NCBI GenBank assembly: GCA_934692675.1
Contig: CAKUUD010000002.1
Coordinates: forward strand, 62,001-126,000
Length of the DNA stretch: 64,000 nucleotides
Direction of reading: 5' to 3'
DNA from: an uncultured Eubacteriales bacterium
GTDB taxonomy: Bacteria > Bacillota > Clostridia > Oscillospirales > Acutalibacteraceae
Shown: one piece after another, positions 35,272 through 44,332 of the stretch
How positions within the stretch are numbered: position 1 is the first letter of the stretch
How the letters are laid out: each line of letters begins with the position of its first letter
Translations under genes and position numbers: made by a program
Notes under the pieces: model-generated
The model's input: the letters and a program-made list of their open reading frames with translations, nothing else
Databases searched by the model: none
Told to the model about the DNA's origin: nothing

Positions 35272-36672
35272 ATGAAACTTTATAATACGCTTACAAGAAA
35301 AAAAGAAGAGTTTGTTCCTCTAAGCAAAGATGAAGTAAAGATATATTCATGTGGACCTACAGTTTATAATTTTATACATATAGGCAATGCTCGCCCTATG
35401 TGTGTGTTTGACGTTTTAAGAAGATTTTTAAGTTATATGGGATATAATGTGAAATTTATTCAAAATTTTACTGATGTTGACGATAAAATAATAAAAAAAG
35501 CTATAGAAGAAAAAAGTGATTTTTTAACGGTTTCCAAGAAATATATTGAAGAATATAAAAAAGATGCACACGGACTTAATGTTCAGGATGCAACCCTCCA
35601 CCCAAAAGCAACCGAGAACATTTCTGAAATGCTAGAGATAATAAAAACGCTTATAGACAAGGGCTTTGCATATGCGCTTTCGAACGGAGATGTGTATTTT
35701 AAAACCCGTGCATTCAAAGATTATGGAAAATTATCTCATCAAACTATCGATGATTTGCAATCAGGCGCAAGAATACAAGTGGATGAGGCTAAGGAAGATC
35801 CCTTGGATTTCGCTTTATGGAAATCGGCAAAGCCTGGTGAACCTTATTGGGAAAGCCCTTGGGGAAAGGGGAGGCCGGGTTGGCATATAGAGTGCTCTGC
35901 TATGGCGTCCAAATATCTCGGAAAAAGCATTGACATTCATTGTGGTGGTCAGGATTTAATTTTTCCGCACCATGAAAATGAAATAGCTCAAAGCGAGTGC
36001 TGTTTTGGAACGAAGTTTTCAAATTATTGGCTCCACAATGGCTATATTAATGTAGACAGCAAAAAAATGTCAAAATCTTTAGGCAATTTTTTCACGGTTA
36101 GAGATGTCGCAGAAAAATATGGATACGAGCCTATAAGGTATCTTATGATTTCTTCACATTACAGAAACCCTATAAATTATAGCGAAGAGATTATCATGCA
36201 ATGCGCCTCTTCTCTTGAAAGGCTTCGCAATTTCAGAGAGAATTTGGATTTTGCTCTTAAAAATGCAAGCGATAGTTCCAATAATAAAGTTGATTTGGAA
36301 ATTTATAAAACTAAATTTATAGACGCAATGAATGATGACCTTAATACAGCTGATGCTTTGGCCGCGATCTTTGAAATGGTTAAATCAGTGAACACAAACG
36401 TTATTCAAAAGAACGAATTCGATAAAACTTTTATAAGAAATACAATAGATTTGTTCGATGAATTATGCGGAGTTCTAGGAATTTTGTATGAGAAAAATAA
36501 TTTAAATAGCGGTTTGATAAGCACTCAAGAGATCGAAAATCTCATAAAAGAACGCGAACAAGCGCGTAAAGAAAAAAATTGGTCTCGTGCGGATGAAATA
36601 AGAAAAGAACTTAGTTCAAAAAATGTAATTTTAGAAGATACGGCCAGTGGTACGAAATATACTTTTAAATAA
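35272..36672 (+). CDS. cysS: Cysteinyl-tRNA synthetase
   Basis: Class-I aminoacyl-tRNA synthetase charging tRNA-Cys. HIGH motif is HIGN in CGPTVYNFIHIGNARP, and the zinc-ligand residues include this first Cys plus ECSAM and HHENE. The KMSKS motif is in DSKKMSKSLGNFF. Length is 466 residues. ATG 35272 is placed seven bases after AAGGAG (35259-35264); a TTG at 35254 is in frame but lies before that site. No T-box leader is present, so it is expressed with pgsA. Confidence 0.97.
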   Translation: MKLYNTLTRKKEEFVPLSKDEVKIYSCGPTVYNFIHIGNARPMCVFDVLRRFLSYMGYNVKFIQNFTDVDDKIIKKAIEEKSDFLTVSKKYIEEYKKDAHGLNVQDATLHPKATENISEMLEIIKTLIDKGFAYALSNGDVYFKTRAFKDYGKLSHQTIDDLQSGARIQVDEAKEDPLDFALWKSAKPGEPYWESPWGKGRPGWHIECSAMASKYLGKSIDIHCGGQDLIFPHHENEIAQSECCFGTKFSNYWLHNGYINVDSKKMSKSLGNFFTVRDVAEKYGYEPIRYLMISSHYRNPINYSEEIIMQCASSLERLRNFRENLDFALKNASDSSNNKVDLEIYKTKFIDAMNDDLNTADALAAIFEMVKSVNTNVIQKNEFDKTFIRNTIDLFDELCGVLGILYEKNNLNSGLISTQEIENLIKEREQARKEKNWSRADEIRKELSSKNVILEDTASGTKYTFK

Positions 36673-36711
36673 AATGGTGGTGAAAAAAGGCGATAATTTT
36701 CGCTTTGGAAT

Positions 36712-37827
36712 ATGAATCCCTCAATTATAACATTAGATAAAATAAACATTTCGTTTAATAATGAAGCCATACTCAAAAATTTTAGCCTCAGTATCAAAGA
36801 AGGGGAGTTTGTTACCCTTCTTGGTCCTTCCGGCTGCGGCAAAACAACAACTTTAAGGATTATTGCAGGCTTTTTAAATCCTGATCGAGGCAATATATTT
36901 TTTAAGCACAAAAAAATAAATAAGGTGCCTGCTCATAAAAGAGAGGTAAACACTATTTTTCAAAAATATGCATTATTCCCTCATTTGAATGTATATGAAA
37001 ACGTAGCATTTGGACTTAGAATTCAAAAAAAATCTGAAGAAGAGATAAATAAAAAAGTTAACGAAATGCTAAAAATGGTCAATCTCGACAAGTATATAAA
37101 TAGGGATATAAATTCACTTTCCGGAGGTCAGCAGCAAAGAGTAGCCATAGCCCGAGCTTTGGCGAATAATCCAAAAGTTTTGTTACTGGACGAGCCTTTA
37201 GGCGCTTTGGATCTTAAACTAAGAAAAGACATGCAAACGGAATTAAAAAATATACATAAACGCACAGGAATAACCTTTGTACTGGTTACTCACGACCAAG
37301 AAGAAGCACTTTCGATGTCTGACCGAGTTGTTGTTATGGACAAGGGCAGAATTCAACAAATAGGAACTCCTCAAGACATATACAATGAACCTAAAAACGC
37401 ATTTGTAGCCGATTTTATAGGCGAAAGCAATATAGTTGAAGGCACTATGATTGATGATTACAGAGTAAAATTTGCAGGAAAAGAATTTAAATGTCTTGAT
37501 AAAGGTTTTGAAAAAATGAGCCCCGTGGATGTGGTTATTCGTCCTGAAGATATAAAAGTTACCACTCCGGAAGATGGCGATATATCGGGGAAAGTTATTT
37601 CAGTTACATTCAAAGGGGTTCACAATGAGATAATAGTGGACGTAAATGATTTTAAATGGATGATACAGACCACTCAAAGCCAAGAAGCCGGAGATGAAAT
37701 AGGCATGGTTTTGCGTCCGGATGACATTCATATAATGAGGAAATCTTCATATTCTGATGAAGTTGGCGACTATAGTGCGTTCAGCGATGAGTTTTATGAG
37801 GAGCAGCATCCTCATTCTAAAAATTAA
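36712..37827 (+). CDS. potA: Spermidine/putrescine ABC transporter ATP-binding protein PotA
   Basis: ATPase of the PotABCD polyamine importer. It has Walker [12 protein letters not shown]-loop [12 protein letters not shown], signature [10 protein letters not shown], Walker [13 protein letters not shown] and switch [11 protein letters not shown]-terminal TOBE/OB domain with VIRPEDI occupies residues 240-350. It has 371 residues. There is an in-frame stop at 36694, so the start must be at or after 36697; the only usable ATG is 36712, with a weak ribosome binding site. It is first in potABCD. Confidence 0.95.
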   Translation: MNPSIITLDKINISFNNEAILKNFSLSIKEGEFVTLLGPSGCGKTTTLRIIAGFLNPDRGNIFFKHKKINKVPAHKREVNTIFQKYALFPHLNVYENVAFGLRIQKKSEEEINKKVNEMLKMVNLDKYINRDINSLSGGQQQRVAIARALANNPKVLLLDEPLGALDLKLRKDMQTELKNIHKRTGITFVLVTHDQEEALSMSDRVVVMDKGRIQQIGTPQDIYNEPKNAFVADFIGESNIVEGTMIDDYRVKFAGKEFKCLDKGFEKMSPVDVVIRPEDIKVTTPEDGDISGKVISVTFKGVHNEIIVDVNDFKWMIQTTQSQEAGDEIGMVLRPDDIHIMRKSSYSDEVGDYSAFSDEFYEEQHPHSKN

Positions 37828-37844
37828 TTGTGGGAGGGTGCTGT

Positions 37845-38660
37845 TTGAAAACTAGATTTAGCTTATATCCATACCTTTTGTGGATGTCATTTTTTGTGGT
37901 TGTTCCACTTGCTTTGGTTGTTGCGTTTGCTTTTTCAAATTTTGATGGAATTTTTACTTTTGACAATATTATTTGTGCTTCAAGATACTCTGCCGTATTT
38001 TTGAGGTCTGTGATTATTGCTGCGGTATCCACTTTCGTGTGTTTGGTTTTGGGATATCCTATGGCTTATTGTATATCCAAAGTTAAACTTAAATTTCAAA
38101 GCGTTTTTATAATGCTTTTGATGGTGCCGATGTGGACAAGTTTTTTGCTTAGAACCTATGCGTGGATGACTATTTTGGAATATAACGGGTTGTTGAATAA
38201 GTTTTTTGTATTTTTGGGTTTTAACAAAGTCAATATGATAAACACCCCGGGCGCTATAGTTTTTGGAATGGTATACAATTTTATTCCGTACATGATTTTG
38301 CCGATTTACACTGTGATTTCTAAGATTGACAAAAAAATAATAGAAGCAGCTCAAGACTTGGGAGCAAATAAACTTAAAATATTTTCAAAAATTATTTTGC
38401 CTCTTAGTGTGCCTGGAATAGTTTCAGGGATAACTATGGTATTTGTTCCATCTGTGAGTACATTTGTTATTTCCAAAATGCTTGGTGGAGGCTCTATACT
38501 TGTAATAGGAGACCTTATTGAAATGCAGTTTCTTGGTAATTCATATAACCCTCATGTGGGTTCTGCCATTTCGCTTATACTCATGCTGATAATATTCCTT
38601 TGCACCGGCATAATGAATAAAGTAGATTCCGGGTCAAATAAAGAAACAATGATCGTATAA
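37845..38660 (+). CDS. potB: Spermidine/putrescine ABC transporter permease PotB
   Basis: Six-helix inner-membrane permease with the EAA loop EAAQDLGANKLKIFSKIILPLS that docks to PotA. It starts at TTG 37845, six bases after GGGAGGG (37832-37838); the earlier in-frame GTG lies inside that site. It has about 271 residues. It lies between potA and potC, with consistent orientation and short gaps. Confidence 0.93.
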   Translation: MKTRFSLYPYLLWMSFFVVVPLALVVAFAFSNFDGIFTFDNIICASRYSAVFLRSVIIAAVSTFVCLVLGYPMAYCISKVKLKFQSVFIMLLMVPMWTSFLLRTYAWMTILEYNGLLNKFFVFLGFNKVNMINTPGAIVFGMVYNFIPYMILPIYTVISKIDKKIIEAAQDLGANKLKIFSKIILPLSVPGIVSGITMVFVPSVSTFVISKMLGGGSILVIGDLIEMQFLGNSYNPHVGSAISLILMLIIFLCTGIMNKVDSGSNKETMIV

Positions 38661-38680
38661 TCAGAAAGGAGACGGCTTAT

Positions 38681-39475
38681 TTGAAATTTATACATAAAAT
38701 ATATATGAGTTTGATATTTATATTTTTATACGCTCCGATATTTGTTTTAATAGCGTTTTCTTTCAACAATTCTAAAAGCAGAGTGGTTTGGTCCGGATTT
38801 ACTTTTAAGTGGTATTTTAGGCTTTTTGAGAATCAAGAAATTTTAGCGGCTTTTTATAACACGATCATAATTGCTACTATTTCGGCCTTGTTGGCCACTA
38901 TTCTCGGCACGATTGCATCCGTCGGAATAATGAAAAGCAAAAAATGGACTCGAAAAATAATAATGAATATTACTAATCTCCCGATGCTTAACCCTGAAAT
39001 TGTTACAGGGGTTTCATTGATGCTTTTATTTGTTTTTATGTACAATAATTTTGGAATTTTCAAACCAGGACTTTTTACGCTAATTTGTGCACACACCACG
39101 TTTTGTTTGCCTTATGTTATTTTGTCCGTTATGCCTAAATTCCGTCAGATGGATTCCCATATATATGAGGCGGCTAGGGATTTGGGGTGTAATTCATTTA
39201 TTGCTTTTTTTAAAGTGGTTCTCCCGCAGATAATGCCGGGAATTATAACCGGAATGATAATGTCATTTACGATGTCTATCGATGATTTTGTTATAAGCTA
39301 TTTTGCCGGAGGAACCGTAGAAACTTTGCCTATAGCGGTTTATTCCATGACAAGAAAGATAGTTAGCCCAGAGATAAATGCATTATCCAGTGTGTTGTTT
39401 TTAGTTGTTTTTGTCCTTCTTGTTGTTATAAATTTGAGGCGCAAAAATGATGATTTGGAATTTTCCAAAAAATAA
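38681..39475 (+). CDS. potC: Spermidine/putrescine ABC transporter permease PotC
   Basis: Second permease subunit, 264 residues and about six transmembrane helices. EAA motif is EAARDLGCNSFIAFFKVVLP. The segment SFTMSIDDFVISYF near residue 205 is typical of PotC. Translation begins at TTG 38681 after AAAGGAG. It pairs with PotB to form the channel and precedes the binding protein gene. Confidence 0.93.
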   Translation: MKFIHKIYMSLIFIFLYAPIFVLIAFSFNNSKSRVVWSGFTFKWYFRLFENQEILAAFYNTIIIATISALLATILGTIASVGIMKSKKWTRKIIMNITNLPMLNPEIVTGVSLMLLFVFMYNNFGIFKPGLFTLICAHTTFCLPYVILSVMPKFRQMDSHIYEAARDLGCNSFIAFFKVVLPQIMPGIITGMIMSFTMSIDDFVISYFAGGTVETLPIAVYSMTRKIVSPEINALSSVLFLVVFVLLVVINLRRKNDDLEFSKK

Positions 39476-39499
39476 TTAGTCTGTCAGGGGATTGTTGAA

Positions 39500-40672
39500 A
39501 TGAAAAAGAATAATTTGCTTTTGATTCTTTCTTTTGTTATGTTGACTTTACTTTTTTCGGGTTGCTCTTTAAAAGAAAGTGAAAATGAAAATACTATAAA
39601 TGTATACAACTGGGGCGAATTTATATCGAATGGCGCAGACGGTAGTCTTAATGTGAATAAAAAATTTACCGAAGAAACCGGAATAAAAGTAAATTACAAA
39701 ACGTTCCAAAATAATGAAGAATTATTTGCTAAAATTTCCGGCGGTGGCGCGGATTACGACGTCATTATTCCGTCTGATTATATGATATCTAAGCTGATAG
39801 AAAAGGACATGCTTGCAAAAATTAATTACGATAATATCCCAAATTATAAGTATATAAGCGAAGATTTTAAAAATTTAAATTTTGATCCCTCGAATGAATA
39901 TTCTGTTCCTTATATGTGGGGTTTGGTTGGAATATTTTATAATAAAAACGAAGTAAAAGAAGAGATAAACTGGGATATACTTTGGAACGAAAAATACAAA
40001 AATAAAATTCTTATGTTTGATAATGCGAGGGACGCGTTCGCTATTTCGCTTTTGAGACTTAAACATTCCATCAACACTCGTAATGAAAATGAGTGGAGAC
40101 GGGCGGCTGACGAGCTCGTAAAGCAAAAGCCTTTAGTTCAGGCTTACGTTATGGATCAAATATTTGATAAAATGGGAAATGAAGAAGCCGTTTTAGCACC
40201 GTATTACGCCGGAGATGCTGCTTCTATGGTAAAAAATAATCCTAATATTGGATTCGTGATTCCCAAAGATGGAACAAATCGTTTTGTTGATTCCATGTGC
40301 ATCCCCAAATCTTCCAGGCATAAAGATATGGCGGAAAAGTACATAAATTTTATGTGTAACACAGAAGTAGCTTTAGCAAATGTGAAAAAAACAGGTTATT
40401 CAACGCCGCATAGTGAGGCTTTTAAAAATTTAGACGATGAAATAAAAAATAATAAAATATTTTATCCTGATTCTGAAACAATTGAAAACTCCCAAATTTT
40501 TATTAACGAGCCCGATTACATAAATAAGCTGATGGATGAGCTTTGGGTAGAAGTTAAATCAGGTGGAGTTTCGGATAACCCGTGGATTTTGCTTGTGATT
40601 TTAGCTGGTTTTGGTATAATATATTTGGCTATAACTTATATATTAAAAATGAAGAATAATCGTTTAAAGTAA
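39500..40672 (+). CDS. potD: Spermidine/putrescine-binding lipoprotein PotD with an extra C-terminal membrane helix
   Basis: Substrate-binding component. The lipobox is LLFSGC, with the lipidated cysteine near residue 22. The mature protein opens INVYNWGEFI, the classic PotD start, and contains the DVIIPSDYMISKL pocket segment. Unlike ordinary PotD, it ends with a hydrophobic helix, NPWILLVILAGFGIIYLAI, and a basic tail (residues about 360-390). The protein would therefore be tethered at both ends. It is last of potABCD. Confidence 0.92.
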   Translation: MKKNNLLLILSFVMLTLLFSGCSLKESENENTINVYNWGEFISNGADGSLNVNKKFTEETGIKVNYKTFQNNEELFAKISGGGADYDVIIPSDYMISKLIEKDMLAKINYDNIPNYKYISEDFKNLNFDPSNEYSVPYMWGLVGIFYNKNEVKEEINWDILWNEKYKNKILMFDNARDAFAISLLRLKHSINTRNENEWRRAADELVKQKPLVQAYVMDQIFDKMGNEEAVLAPYYAGDAASMVKNNPNIGFVIPKDGTNRFVDSMCIPKSSRHKDMAEKYINFMCNTEVALANVKKTGYSTPHSEAFKNLDDEIKNNKIFYPDSETIENSQIFINEPDYINKLMDELWVEVKSGGVSDNPWILLVILAGFGIIYLAITYILKMKNNRLK

Positions 40673-40716
40673 AACTTTAAAATGCAAAAAATTATGTAAA
40701 TTTTTAGGTGAAAATT

Positions 40717-41394
40717 ATGATTTCTATTGCGATAGATGGTCCGTCGGGTTCGGGCAAAAGCACAATTTCAAAAATTTTATCCAAAAAACTTGACTTTATA
40801 AATCTGGATACAGGCGCCTTGTATCGCGCTTTAGCGTATTATTTGTTTAAGAATAATATCGATTATAACTGCGAAAAATTTGATGAGATTTTAAAGAATG
40901 TAGATGTAAAAGTAGATCATAAAAACTTTGTTCAACATACATATTTAAACGGCGAAGATGTAAGTGACTACATAAGAAGCCCGCAAATTTCCTTGATAGC
41001 TTCTAAAATATCGTCGTTTCCTGAAGTCCGTGAATACTTTCTAAATTTTCAGAGAAATTTTGCAAAATGCCATAATGTTATTATGGATGGCAGAGATATC
41101 GGAACTGTTGTTTTGCCGAATGCTGATTTAAAGATTTTTTTAACCGCTTCTAAAGAAGCCAGAGCAGAACGAAGATACAGACAATTGACTAAAGATGGGG
41201 ATTCAGACGTCAGTTTTCAGGAAATTCTTGATTCAATTTCAAAAAGAGATTATAACGATACTCACAGGGCGAATTCTCCGCTTATTCCTGCAAAAGATGC
41301 TCTGAAATTTGACAATTCCAAGCTCGATCTGTGGGAAACTATAAACCATCTTTTAGATATAATTAAGGAGCGTGTAAACGTTGAGTCAAAATAA
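40717..41394 (+). CDS. cmk: Cytidylate kinase
   Basis: Phosphorylates CMP and dCMP. P-loop is GPSGSGKST near the N-terminus, the substrate-binding DTGALYRALA follows, and MDGRDIGTVVLP and RAERRYRQL motifs are intact. The ATG at 40717 sits six bases after AGGTGA; a GTG at 40708 is in frame but within that site. It has about 225 residues. It overlaps plsC by 14 bases. The order cmk-plsC-ispH is widely conserved in Clostridia. Confidence 0.95.
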   Translation: MISIAIDGPSGSGKSTISKILSKKLDFINLDTGALYRALAYYLFKNNIDYNCEKFDEILKNVDVKVDHKNFVQHTYLNGEDVSDYIRSPQISLIASKISSFPEVREYFLNFQRNFAKCHNVIMDGRDIGTVVLPNADLKIFLTASKEARAERRYRQLTKDGDSDVSFQEILDSISKRDYNDTHRANSPLIPAKDALKFDNSKLDLWETINHLLDIIKERVNVESK

Positions 41395-42004
41395 ACTTTT
41401 GTATCGAACAATCGTTTGTTTGGTAAAGCCTTTTGTCTCTGCTCTTTTTCCGTATGAGGTCAGAGGAATCGAAAAGATAAAAAATTTTGAAAATGGTCAT
41501 ATTTTGTGTTCTAACCATCTTTCGAATTTAGATCCGGTTTTTTTGGCTATTGTTCATTTTAAGCCAATTAATTTTATGGCGAAGGCAGAATTATTTAAAA
41601 GTAAGTTGTTCGGTAAATTTTTAAGTGCAATAGGTGTTTTTGCCGTTAATAGGGGCAAGAGCGACCACCAAGCTCTTGATAGAGCCACTGACATCCTTAA
41701 ATCCGGAGACGTGTTGGGAATATTTGTAGAGGGCACTCGTTCTAAAACAGGCGAATTTTTGCGTCCGAAATCCGGAGCCACTGTTTTGGCTTATAACACC
41801 TCATCAGCGATAATTCCGGTCTGTATAACAGGTGGGGGAGAAAATAATAAGGTAAAAATGTTTAAAAAAACTATAATAGAATATAATTATCCAATTCTAC
41901 CTGAAGAGTTGAATATAAAGGAAGGCACAAGGCTGGAAATAAAAGCCGGAACGGCTCTAATTATGCAAAGAATAAAGGAACTAAGATGTAAGGAGGAACT
42001 GTAA
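41381..42004 (+). CDS. plsC: 1-acyl-sn-glycerol-3-phosphate acyltransferase PlsC
   Basis: Acylates lysophosphatidic acid to phosphatidic acid. The catalytic HX4D motif is SNHLSNLDP and the glycerol-phosphate-binding motif is VEGTRSK. It has 207 residues and is membrane-associated. It starts at TTG 41381 behind AAGGAG (41365-41370), inside the last codons of cmk. Its stop at 42004 is one base before the ispH reading frame begins, and the ispH ribosome binding site lies inside plsC's last codons. Confidence 0.94.
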   Translation: MSQNKLLYRTIVCLVKPFVSALFPYEVRGIEKIKNFENGHILCSNHLSNLDPVFLAIVHFKPINFMAKAELFKSKLFGKFLSAIGVFAVNRGKSDHQALDRATDILKSGDVLGIFVEGTRSKTGEFLRPKSGATVLAYNTSSAIIPVCITGGGENNKVKMFKKTIIEYNYPILPEELNIKEGTRLEIKAGTALIMQRIKELRCKEEL

Positions 42005-42005
42005 G

Positions 42006-42857
42006 ATAGAAATTATACTTGCAAAAACTCAAGGATTTTGTTTTGGGGTTGATAGGAGTATAAAAATAACTAATAATCTCATTAAAGAAAATAAAAATAT
42101 ATGTACTCTTGGCTCTATTATTCATAATCCCGAGGTTGTTAAAAATTTAGAAGATAAAGGCGTTAGAGTGATTGATAATCCATCGGAGCTTCCTGATGGA
42201 TTTTCTTTGGTTATACGTTCGCACGGAATCAGCAAAGGTGTAATGGAGTATCTAAACAACCATGCTATTGACTATAAGGATGCAACTTGTCCTTTTGTGA
42301 AAAAAATACATCATATAGTAAAAAATAACAACGACAAAGATATTTTGTTGGCTGCAGGTAACGAAAATCACCCCGAAATGATTGGAATACGAAGTTATTT
42401 TAATAATGAAAGCTATGTGTTTAATTGTTTGGAAGATTTGTATGAACTTTTTAAAAATCATCCCGAAATAAAAGATAAAAAAACTTTAGTGGTTTCTCAG
42501 ACTACATTTTCTTATGAAAAGTGGTTAAAGTGCACAGAATTTTTAAGGGGTGTCTTGACAAATCTTTGTATATTTGATACAATTTGCAATACGACTTATC
42601 TTAGGCAAAAAGAAGCTGAAGAAATAGCAAGGACTTGTGACATAGTTTTGATTGTCGGAGGCAAAAAAAGTTCAAATACGAATAAGCTTTATGATATTTG
42701 TAAAAAATATTCGAGGGCTTTTTTGATAGAAAATGAAAAGGAGCTGAAAAATTTAGATTTAACTAACATAAGTAAAATAGGTATAGTAAGTGGCGCTTCA
42801 ACTTCTATGGATGCTATAAAGAAAGTTAAAATTTATCTTGAAAATAATTGTAAGTGA
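42006..42857 (+). CDS. ispH: 4-hydroxy-3-methylbut-2-enyl diphosphate reductase IspH, apparently ATA-initiated
   Basis: Last enzyme of the MEP isoprenoid pathway, making IPP and DMAPP with a [4Fe-4S] cluster. The first GTG in frame (42168) would delete the essential N-terminal region, which is clearly encoded upstream: EIILAKTQGFCFGV with the first cluster cysteine, then the LGSIIHNPEVV histidine motif. The other cysteines lie in ATCPFV and CNTT. Counting back, the family N-terminus 'M-E-I-I-L-A-K' corresponds to ATA GAA ATT at 42006, nine bases after a perfect AAGGAGG (41990-41996). A stop at 41982-41984 and no ATG/GTG/TTG between leave ATA as the likely start. The protein would have 283 residues, normal for IspH. 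Confidence 0.9.
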   Translation: MEIILAKTQGFCFGVDRSIKITNNLIKENKNICTLGSIIHNPEVVKNLEDKGVRVIDNPSELPDGFSLVIRSHGISKGVMEYLNNHAIDYKDATCPFVKKIHHIVKNNNDKDILLAAGNENHPEMIGIRSYFNNESYVFNCLEDLYELFKNHPEIKDKKTLVVSQTTFSYEKWLKCTEFLRGVLTNLCIFDTICNTTYLRQKEAEEIARTCDIVLIVGGKKSSNTNKLYDICKKYSRAFLIENEKELKNLDLTNISKIGIVSGASTSMDAIKKVKIYLENNCK

Positions 42858-42890
42858 TATTCAAATTATTTTTTATTGGGGGTAATTTTA

Positions 42891-43067
42891 ATGAGTGATA
42901 TGCAAAAACTTAGTGCAGAAGAATTACTGAAAATATCCGGCGGAAGAGAAATGCGTAAACCGTTTATGACTCAAATAAAAACTGATAAAAAATTTAAGGA
43001 TAGCAACGACCAAAAAGATGAAGAAAAAATACTTTCACGCAACGAAGAATTATCTAATCAAATATAA
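42891..43067 (+). CDS. Small peptide with a double-glycine (bacteriocin-type) leader
   Basis: A 58-residue peptide. Residues 1-18, MSDMQKLSAEELLKISGG, match the double-glycine leader pattern (L-S-x-E-E-L-x-x-I-x-G-G) cut by C39-type peptidase/ABC exporters. The predicted 40-residue product is very hydrophilic: about half its residues are charged, and it has no cysteine or tryptophan, so it is not a lanthipeptide or typical class II bacteriocin core. ATG 42891 follows a GGGGG stretch; a TTG at 42876 is in frame but precedes it. It is co-directional with ispH, 33 bases downstream, and followed by a terminator. No peptidase, transporter or immunity gene is in the window. Real coding is likely; function unknown. 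Confidence 0.7.
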   Translation: MSDMQKLSAEELLKISGGREMRKPFMTQIKTDKKFKDSNDQKDEEKILSRNEELSNQI

Positions 43068-44249
43068 TTGTTTTTGAGGAGGGCATAATGCTACTCCTCC
43101 GTTTTTTGTAACTTGAACCATTTCTTCTATCGACCCGCCGTTTTCAATTTGAATTCTTGGTTCGATTGTGTAAACTCCGTTTTCTTGCAACATCATTTCT
43201 GAGCGCTTGTGTCCTTTAGGAGATAAACTTGTTCCGGGGCTGTGTGCATTTTCGCCCACAGGGTGCCCAGTGGCATGATTATAGTCTGGATATCCTTTTT
43301 CAATTATGTAAGTTCTTACCAATTGGTCGATGTCACTTCCGCATTTTGAAGGTGTTAAATTATCTATCCCAAGTTTTACTGCAGATACAAGTGTGTCGAA
43401 TACTTTTTGCACATTTTCAGGTGCTGTTTTTTCGTTACGGCGCAGAGCATATCCCATTCGCTGTATGTCGCTGGAATATTTTTTTCCGTTTTTTGTTTGT
43501 ATTTTTACTCCAAAATCAAAATAAATTGTATATCCCGGCTTTAAAACTGTATCTCCTGCGGCACTGTGGCCGCCTTTTTTTAAATTCGGCCCAACCAAAA
43601 CAACAGGACAAAGTTCTTTTTCCCAAGAAAATTCTTCTTTTACAATTCCGTACTTTTTAAAATAGAAAGGTTTGCTATTAAAAATGTGATGAACTACAGA
43701 CATGATTTGTTTTTCGGTCATGCCTGTTTTGATTTTTCTGAAAGTCATGTTTAATATTTCTAAAGCTCTGTTTGCGGCAATCTTTAAATATTTGATATCC
43801 TCATCGCTTTTTTTATCCATGAGCGCGTAAATAATTTCATCCGCAGAATTAAAAGTCGGAGTCGGAAATCCTAGCTTATTATAAAACGCAACTATATTAT
43901 CTTTCATGAATCTAAAAGTTCCGTAGCCGATTATATCCGTCTGAGAATCTCGTCTGTCGGAAAAATTAAAGAAAAGTTTTTTAGGAAAATTTAATTTTTC
44001 CAGTGTATTTGTAATGCTGTCTATTAAAGAACTTTCCCCGGTATATAATTTAATTTCTCCATCAAAATTTTTTACATTTTCGTAATCCAAACTATGTACT
44101 ATTAAAAATTTTTTGGAATTTGATACTATAGATACTGCAGGCACTATTGTTTTAGACGATATAAATTTTGTAAAATATGGGTCACAGTTCTCTGCCGAGT
44201 ACATTATCCAGGCAGAGCTATTATTTTTTAATTGAGGAATATTCATCAT
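43050..44249 (-). CDS. M24-family metallopeptidase (Xaa-Pro aminopeptidase-like)
   Basis: Pita-bread-fold peptidase with an N-terminal creatinase-like domain. The metal ligands are recognisable: IYFDFGV (Asp), SSDIQRM (Asp), HATGHPVGENAH (His), YTIEPRI (Glu) and SIEEMVQV (Glu). The ATG at 44249 is chosen because AAGGAG is about 13 bases upstream; a TTG at 44288 precedes that site. About 399 residues. Its last 18 coding bases overlap the convergent double-glycine peptide gene, and the plus-strand terminator of that peptide lies within this coding region. Xaa-Pro specificity is a family inference. Confidence 0.85.
   Translation of the reverse strand: MMNIPQLKNNSSAWIMYSAENCDPYFTKFISSKTIVPAVSIVSNSKKFLIVHSLDYENVKNFDGEIKLYTGESSLIDSITNTLEKLNFPKKLFFNFSDRRDSQTDIIGYGTFRFMKDNIVAFYNKLGFPTPTFNSADEIIYALMDKKSDEDIKYLKIAANRALEILNMTFRKIKTGMTEKQIMSVVHHIFNSKPFYFKKYGIVKEEFSWEKELCPVVLVGPNLKKGGHSAAGDTVLKPGYTIYFDFGVKIQTKNGKKYSSDIQRMGYALRRNEKTAPENVQKVFDTLVSAVKLGIDNLTPSKCGSDIDQLVRTYIIEKGYPDYNHATGHPVGENAHSPGTSLSPKGHKRSEMMLQENGVYTIEPRIQIENGGSIEEMVQVTKNGGVALCPPQKQLYLIR
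43077..43108 (+). terminator. Intrinsic terminator after the double-glycine peptide gene
   Basis: GAGGAG (43077-43082) pairs with CTCCTC (43095-43100), with an inner GCAT/ATGC stem, followed by CGTTTTTT. It is located inside the 3' end of the convergent M24 peptidase gene. Confidence 0.8.
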
Positions 44250-44332
44250 ATCTGAGTCATTTCTCCTTGATTTTAATTTGTTTATCAATTACATTATGAT
44301 TTATGAAAATATAAAATTCAATAATAAAGTGT

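Noticed and set aside
43229..43660. 143-codon frame on the plus strand within the M24 peptidase gene
   Set aside because: Antisense to conserved metal-ligand motifs; composition and lack of a ribosome binding site mark it as a shadow.
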